A stretch of 64,000 nt of DNA from a virus, in IMG/VR virus record IMGVR_UViG_3300030098_001779, positions 18,412-82,411 of that record; one strand, given 5' to 3'. The notes under the pieces were generated by a model, which worked only from the letters and a program-made list of their open reading frames with translations, was not told where the DNA came from and did no database searches. The position numbers were made by a program, and so were the translations under genes. Positions 60,444-64,000 of the stretch are shown here, piece after piece; position 1 is the stretch's first letter; the number at the start of each line of letters is the position of its first letter.

Positions 60444-61703
60444 ATGACTACAATGACTGCAGAAAAAATAGTAAATACTAACAGAGACATGTTTCAGAGT
60501 GTTTCTGAGGATGCAACCATCTCTTTATTGGAAAAGGCAGAAGGTGGGAAAGTAACAGTTAAGGACATCACTAATGCATTAGATGAATTTAAAAGACTGT
60601 ATAAAGCTGGAATAGCATCACCTGCAGAAATTATGACATTACACCGAGCTTTCCCAGATAATGAAGTTTATCAAAAGGAAGCAAGGAAGCTGGAAAAACG
60701 AGAAATCGAACCAGTAGTATTAGGAGGTCCCGCCTCTGTTGAATTAGTAGACAGAGAGGGACACCTGATCACAACAGATGCTCTAGGAAGGGCATTTGAA
60801 AACTACATGAAAAGTTTTAGAACTAGGAACGCTATGGTTCTACACTCTGATGTCCAAGTAGGTTGGGCTTTACCAGCTTACATCAATAAGTCTGGACAGA
60901 TATTTAAGAGTGGTGTAAATGAAAATGGTCTATTCTTTATTACTGAAATGAGAAATGATACAAAGATCTCTGACAGAGTAAAGGAACAGATAAACGAAGG
61001 AAAGCTAAAGTCTTATTCTATTGCTGGATCAGCAACTAAGATGCAGAATATGACTAAAGGCTTACAATCTTACATGCAAGTAGATGACTTGGAACTCGCT
61101 GAAGTAACAGTATGTGAAAAGGGAGTGAATCAAGGAGCATCTTTTGACTTATTAAAATCAGAACAACCAGCACAGAAATCATGTGCTGATGGAAGCTGTC
61201 TAACAAAGTCAGCTCCTGAACCAAGAGAGGAAATTAATATGGTATGGAAATCAAATGGAAACGTAGACTTCACCCAGACTTTCTTTAATTGGCTTTCAAA
61301 AGAGAATGGGAAAGCAACTGATCCTTTAGTAGGAGATAAAATGTTTGCTGTTCTTGAAAACTTCAGAGGAAGGGAAAAGGAACACCACAACCAGTTAGAT
61401 AGACAAGGCTTTCCAAAGGAACTAGATCCTGAATTTGCTAGAGTAACACCAGTAATGGAAAACCCTAAATACTTTCCATGGGTTGTAGGAGAAGCAGGTT
61501 CTAAACTTGGACCAAAGAGGTATCAAGGCGGATCGCTACCAGTAACAAAAGCCTTCTTAGAGTGGATGGAAAAGAGAGATAAAGGAGATGCCTTTGCTAT
61601 CGCTACTGCTCAAGCTAAAAAGGAAGGCTTCAAAGACTTTTCTGAAGGAAGCGAAGGAAGGGAAAAAAGGAACGAACTAGCTGAAAAATTAAAGGAAAGC
61701 TAG
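60444..61703 (+). CDS. Putative prohead protease (XkdF/serine-protease-like)
   Basis: 419 residues. The core at about 95-240 is typical: LGGPASVELVDREGHLITTD, NAMVLHSDVQVGWALPAYIN (an HS-x-D context with the candidate catalytic His), GKLKSYSIAGSATKMQ with a Ser in S-Y-S-I-A-G, and LELAEVTVCEKGVNQGASFD. These match phage XkdF-like assembly proteases. Residues 265-419 form an extra domain with KRYQGGSLPVTKAFLEW, not assigned. Protease downstream of the capsid gene, rather than upstream, is unusual. No good ribosome site; probably coupled. Confidence 0.75.
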   Translation: MTTMTAEKIVNTNRDMFQSVSEDATISLLEKAEGGKVTVKDITNALDEFKRLYKAGIASPAEIMTLHRAFPDNEVYQKEARKLEKREIEPVVLGGPASVELVDREGHLITTDALGRAFENYMKSFRTRNAMVLHSDVQVGWALPAYINKSGQIFKSGVNENGLFFITEMRNDTKISDRVKEQINEGKLKSYSIAGSATKMQNMTKGLQSYMQVDDLELAEVTVCEKGVNQGASFDLLKSEQPAQKSCADGSCLTKSAPEPREEINMVWKSNGNVDFTQTFFNWLSKENGKATDPLVGDKMFAVLENFRGREKEHHNQLDRQGFPKELDPEFARVTPVMENPKYFPWVVGEAGSKLGPKRYQGGSLPVTKAFLEWMEKRDKGDAFAIATAQAKKEGFKDFSEGSEGREKRNELAEKLKES

Positions 61704-61711
61704 GAAAGGAG

Positions 61712-61888
61712 ATGTCATCTTACTACGACATCTTAAAAACTCTTTTTCTTAAAGATGGAGCAGAAACTGTTATCTATGAAATCAAAACGAATAAAAGGAA
61801 ACCAAGAACTACTGGGAAGAAGAATATAGGGATTGGAAGGGGAAGCTATTCCAGAGGAAACAAGAGAACACGCTATGGCACTTATTAA
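61712..61888 (+). CDS. Small basic hypothetical protein
   Basis: 58 residues: SSYYDILKTLFLKDGAETVI followed by a basic Arg/Gly-rich end (GIGRGSYSRGNKRTRYGTY). GGAAAGGAG directly upstream of the ATG. Overlaps the next frame by 56 nt. Function unknown. Confidence 0.5.
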   Translation: MSSYYDILKTLFLKDGAETVIYEIKTNKRKPRTTGKKNIGIGRGSYSRGNKRTRYGTY

Positions 61889-62045
61889 GAAAACAAAGAA
61901 GTGGGGAACTCACCCTACACAAATAACTAAGTATGATATCCAAAAACAAATAAGGGAAAGGGAGTCAAAGGAAAGCTCTCTTGATATTTTTAATGGGAAA
62001 CCGATAGGAAAGGAAGCGAAAAATGAAACCGACAAACTGTCATGA
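61833..62045 (+). CDS. Small hypothetical protein, TTG start
   Basis: 70 residues, charged: EAIPEETREHAMALIKKTKK, then WGTHPTQITKYDIQKQ. Begins at TTG with only TAGGG nearby; an ATG in the same frame at 61875 is possible. It overlaps both neighbours. Content looks like a genuine helical protein rather than noise, but confidence is limited. Confidence 0.5.
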   Translation: MEGEAIPEETREHAMALIKKTKKWGTHPTQITKYDIQKQIRERESKESSLDIFNGKPIGKEAKNETDKLS

Positions 62046-62163
62046 TGAAGAAAAATGTTGCCAAGATGAAGATGTCAGTTGCGACCAAGATGAATGTACT
62101 TGTGAAAATGATGAGGAGATAGAAAAAGGTTGTTGTGGTGGTGAGTGTGGTTGCCAAGATTAG
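62023..62163 (+). CDS. Cysteine-rich peptide, metallothionein-like
   Basis: 46 residues with 10 Cys: CC pairs at 12-13 and 37-38, C-x-C at 25-27 and 42-44, plus 6 and 20. The remainder is mostly Asp, Glu and Gly. Such density suggests binding of several metal ions, like metallothioneins or small metal chaperones, though no family is matched. GGAAAGGAAG precedes the ATG. Near the end of the head operon. Confidence 0.6.
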   Translation: MKPTNCHDEEKCCQDEDVSCDQDECTCENDEEIEKGCCGGECGCQD

Positions 62164-62193
62164 ATTAATAATAAACTAATCAAGGAGATATTT

Positions 62194-62331
62194 GTGAGAG
62201 TTAATATACTACAAATTATTTGGGAAGTGTTGACTGAATTTATTACTGGAATAATAGAAACAGTCGTAGACTTAATACTAGGAATACTAGGAAAGGTCAA
62301 GTGGATAATAAAGAAGATCCTACCCTTTTAG
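62194..62331 (+). CDS. 45-residue hydrophobic/amphipathic peptide
   Basis: RVNILQIIWEVLTEFITGII and VDLILGILGKVKWIIKKILP: one long amphipathic-to-hydrophobic helix with basic C-terminus. Starts at GTG 6 nt after AGGAG; TTG at 62192 is less well spaced. It resembles membrane-active small peptides, so a holin or pinholin candidate. Last gene before the terminator. Confidence 0.55.
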   Translation: MRVNILQIIWEVLTEFITGIIETVVDLILGILGKVKWIIKKILPF

Positions 62332-62346
62332 AACTTTCAAACTTGT

Positions 62347-62376
62347 CCCCTACTGTAAAAGGTAGGGGATTTTTTT
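62347..62376 (+). terminator. Strong intrinsic terminator ending the head operon
   Basis: CCCCTAC pairs with GTAGGGG, 8-nt loop, then seven T residues (62370-62376). It begins about 15 nt after the last small gene and is directly followed by a class I promoter, so it cleanly separates two transcription units. Confidence 0.93.
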
Positions 62377-62381
62377 ATTGC

Positions 62382-62411
62382 TTGACATGGCTATATTCAA
62401 TTTGCTATAAT
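62382..62411 (+). promoter_or_regulatory. Class I promoter of the accessory operon
   Basis: TTGACA, 18-nt spacer with TGGCTA, TATAAT, TGC as extended -10. The GTCAA half-site is degenerate (ATTCAA). Directly after the terminator at 62347. Confidence 0.85.
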
Positions 62412-62445
62412 TCACTTATAAGATATAAATTAGTATAGGAGATTT

Positions 62446-62841
62446 ATGCAAACTTTTATGCCATACGCTGACATAGATAAAAGTGTCAGATGTTTAGATT
62501 ACAGAAGATTAGGTAAGCAAAGAGTAGAAGCTATGCAAACTTACAATCAGATTACAAAAGGTAAAGGTGGATATCCACACCACCCTGTAAATAGAATGTG
62601 GGAAGATTATCCTGATGCGTTAGCATACTATCACAACACTTGTATAGATGAGTGGATAGATAGAGGATACAATAACACTATGAAACATATTCCACATATC
62701 ATGAATTTTGATATGCCCGATTGGATCGGAGATGAGAAAGTCCATGCTTCTCACAGATCAAATCTTTTAAGAAAAGACTATGGCTTTTATAGTCAATATG
62801 GTTGGGGAGAACAATTAGACATGGACTATCATTGGATTTGA
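62446..62841 (+). CDS. Pyrimidine-dimer DNA glycosylase-like protein
   Basis: 131 residues, about the size of T4 endonuclease V. Motifs: MQTFMPYADIDKSVRCLDYR, RLGKQRVEAMQTY, HHPVNRMWEDYPDALAYYHN and CIDEWIDRGYNNT, the signature of the pyrimidine-dimer glycosylase/MSMEG_6728-like family. It may repair UV damage, useful for a surface-water phage. The catalytic threonine of T4 DenV at residue 2 is not conserved (Gln2-Thr3), so exact chemistry is uncertain. Well-spaced AGGAG. Confidence 0.78.
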   Translation: MQTFMPYADIDKSVRCLDYRRLGKQRVEAMQTYNQITKGKGGYPHHPVNRMWEDYPDALAYYHNTCIDEWIDRGYNNTMKHIPHIMNFDMPDWIGDEKVHASHRSNLLRKDYGFYSQYGWGEQLDMDYHWI

Positions 62842-62867
62842 CATGGCTAATTCATTTATGATAGACT
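62838..62867 (+). promoter_or_regulatory. Candidate class I promoter with poor -10
   Basis: TTGACA, 18-nt spacer starting TGGCTA, TAGACT with TGA before it. It overlaps the glycosylase stop. The perfect -35 and shared GCTA core argue for a member of the family despite a 4/6 -10. Confidence 0.55.
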
Positions 62868-62904
62868 GTATTAGAGATATACAAATTAGTAAAGCGAGGT
62901 TTTA

Positions 62905-62994
62905 TTGAATTTTAGTAATCCACTTTCAGCATTATTTTGGATAATGTTTTTAGGTTTAATAGCAAGTGCAACAGAAGGGTGTATGATAATATGA
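62905..62994 (+). CDS. 29-residue membrane peptide, TTG start
   Basis: NFSNPLSALFWIMFLGLIAS with a short ATEGCMII end: one transmembrane helix. CGAGG is 5 nt before TTG. Its TGA overlaps the next ATG, forming a coupled chain of three. Tiny size keeps confidence low. Confidence 0.4.
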   Translation: MNFSNPLSALFWIMFLGLIASATEGCMII

Positions 62995-63071
62995 CAAAGA
63001 CAGAAATATACATGAAGATATTAGTTTACTTATCCATATTTGGATTAGTGATTGGAGTAATTAGATTATGA
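62991..63071 (+). CDS. 26-residue membrane peptide
   Basis: MTKTEIYMKILVYLSIFGLV, then IGVIRL: a second single-helix peptide, overlapping both neighbours by 4 nt (ATGA). The repeated ATGA junctions at both ends are the main support. Confidence 0.4.
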   Translation: MTKTEIYMKILVYLSIFGLVIGVIRL

Positions 63072-63574
63072 GTTTACAACAAGAAGAACGAATGTATCTA
63101 TCAAAGGACTCTCAAATTTTAATGAGTGATGTTTTAGATGCAAGAGAATGTTACTTTTTTAAGATGGGTGGCGATAGTGATTATCATGAATACAATTTAA
63201 CAGATAGAGCCTATGGAGATATCATTACATTTAAGAATGTATTTGAGATGTGGGTAAATTCATCTGATAGTAATTGGCATCTTGGTAGCCACAAAGACGA
63301 TTGGTTTAGTGGGGACTTTAGTGAGAGCCATATTGAATATGAGAACCATCATCTAGTTGATGAGATTGGCGAAACATATGCTGATACTAGAGTCAATTCT
63401 GACTTTTGGTTGACAATGGATTTTAATATGATAAGTGGTGCTAATGGGCAAGTTGGATTTCATACTATGCCTGTAACTGCAAAATTCTTCATGCCTGATA
63501 TCTTGTGTAGAACAAATGATTGGATCAAAGTAATAGAAGAAAGTTTATATGATTGGTGGTATGAGAATGACTAA
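63068..63574 (+). CDS. Hypothetical acidic protein
   Basis: 168 residues, acidic and rich in Trp, Tyr, Asp and His (VNSSDSNWHLGSHKDDWFSG), likely alpha/beta. The C-terminus has WIKVIEESLYDWWYEND. Coupled to the small membrane peptide upstream. No family recognised. Confidence 0.65.
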   Translation: MSLQQEERMYLSKDSQILMSDVLDARECYFFKMGGDSDYHEYNLTDRAYGDIITFKNVFEMWVNSSDSNWHLGSHKDDWFSGDFSESHIEYENHHLVDEIGETYADTRVNSDFWLTMDFNMISGANGQVGFHTMPVTAKFFMPDILCRTNDWIKVIEESLYDWWYEND

Positions 63575-63752
63575 ACATAAAACTAACTTAATATGTACAA
63601 TATGTAATAGTACAGATCTATCTTATAAAGTATGGGTAGATAAGAACTTTGAAATGGAGAATGATAGTATTTGGTGCGATACAGATGTGTGGTGTGAGAA
63701 GTGTGGAGAACTTATGACATATAGTAATTTGAAAGAGGTAGAGAATGTTTAA
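63567..63752 (+). CDS. Zinc-ribbon-like small protein
   Basis: 61 residues from the ATG at 63567, overlapping the previous stop; ATGs at 63549 and 63561 are in frame but lie deeper in that gene. CTIC near the N-terminus and WCEKCGELM near the end form two Cys pairs about 30 residues apart, plus one extra Cys. Probably zinc-stabilised. Overlaps the next start by 8 nt. Confidence 0.6.
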   Translation: MTKHKTNLICTICNSTDLSYKVWVDKNFEMENDSIWCDTDVWCEKCGELMTYSNLKEVENV

Positions 63753-63975
63753 GAAGATATTAAGTCAATGGACTGAACCTACATCAACAAAGCAGTATCA
63801 GTTTTATCGTGATGGTATAACTGATGCTTTGCTTCATGGTCGTAGAGATGAGAAGAAATTAGATGAGTTCTTCTTTAGCCATTTTTATAAAAGAGGTTAT
63901 GACTTTGGTATGTGGTTGTGGAATGAACAAGATGAAGATGCTAAAGATGAGAAAGATTATGGAGATAGAATATGA
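63745..63975 (+). CDS. Hypothetical protein
   Basis: 76 residues, starting FKKILSQWTEPTSTKQYQFY, acidic at the end (EQDEDAKDEKDYGDRI). GAGGTAGAGA upstream serves as ribosome site. Stop overlaps the next ATG (ATGA). No family recognised. Confidence 0.6.
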   Translation: MFKKILSQWTEPTSTKQYQFYRDGITDALLHGRRDEKKLDEFFFSHFYKRGYDFGMWLWNEQDEDAKDEKDYGDRI

Positions 63976-64000
63976 ATGAAGTAGAGAAAGCAGAGAAATT
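63972..64000 (+). CDS. Partial gene at window end
   Basis: ATG overlapping the previous TGA, preceded by GGAGATAG; reads MNEVEKAEK and runs off the window. Support is the overlap and ribosome site only. Confidence 0.4.

Overview
The window is a contiguous stretch of an AT-rich tailed bacteriophage genome. Every convincing gene lies on the + strand and is packed with short or overlapping junctions. There are no rRNA or tRNA genes, no insertion sequences and no integrase. The gene set (terminase, portal, HK97-type capsid protein, major tail protein, tail chaperones with a -1 frameshift signal, short tape measure, S74-terminated tail-tip protein, no recognisable sheath) suggests a siphovirus-like Caudoviricetes phage. 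The accessory genes and the fibre style (MAYIGN proteins, S74 domain, class II ribonucleotide reductase, small heat shock protein, ribosomal protein bS21, BMP-type lipoprotein) are typical of marine phages of low-GC bacteria. The host cannot be named from the sequence, and either end may be truncated.

Layout. (1) 1-16 kb: charged putative virion proteins, then a fibre region with a 1244-residue repeat protein and two tandem copies of a four-gene cassette (MAYIGN fibre, propeller-like adhesin, ~95-residue protein, ~206-residue coiled coil). (2) 16-27 kb: connector, tail-terminator-like, major tail, tail chaperones, tape measure and a 1325-residue tail-tip protein, then small zinc-binding proteins. 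(3) 27.4-29.2 kb: a strong promoter, a structured leader RNA, a small heat shock protein and a sigma factor. (4) 29-38.5 kb: replication and recombination (helicase, primase, SSB-like protein, DNA polymerase I, bS21, MazG-like, RecA, several nucleases, RuvC-like resolvase). (5) 39-51.6 kb: small and large terminase, class II ribonucleotide reductase, basic proteins, portal, an unusual protein joining a CCA-enzyme/HD region to a topoisomerase IB-like core, and a BMP-family lipoprotein. (6) 51.6-62.3 kb: metallophosphoesterase, a run of small membrane proteins, head-tail protein, scaffold candidate, major capsid protein, decoration and carbohydrate-binding-like proteins, and a prohead-protease-like protein, ending at a strong terminator. 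(7) 62.4-64 kb: a pyrimidine-dimer glycosylase-like gene and small accessory genes.

Regulation is unusually readable. Seven promoters share TTGACA-N18-TATAAT geometry; most share a GCTA spacer core and three carry a perfect TTGAC-N8-GTCAA dyad over the -35. A second set reads AGTATAAT(A) without a canonical -35 and lies before tail, membrane and capsid genes; the phage sigma factor is a candidate to read it. The leader at 27.41-27.55 kb folds on paper into a 23-bp stem enclosing two hairpins whose loops are complementary over 5 nt, and its predicted transcription start falls on the first base of the stem. This RNA and the CCA-enzyme/topoisomerase IB-like fusion are the best candidates for undescribed biology.
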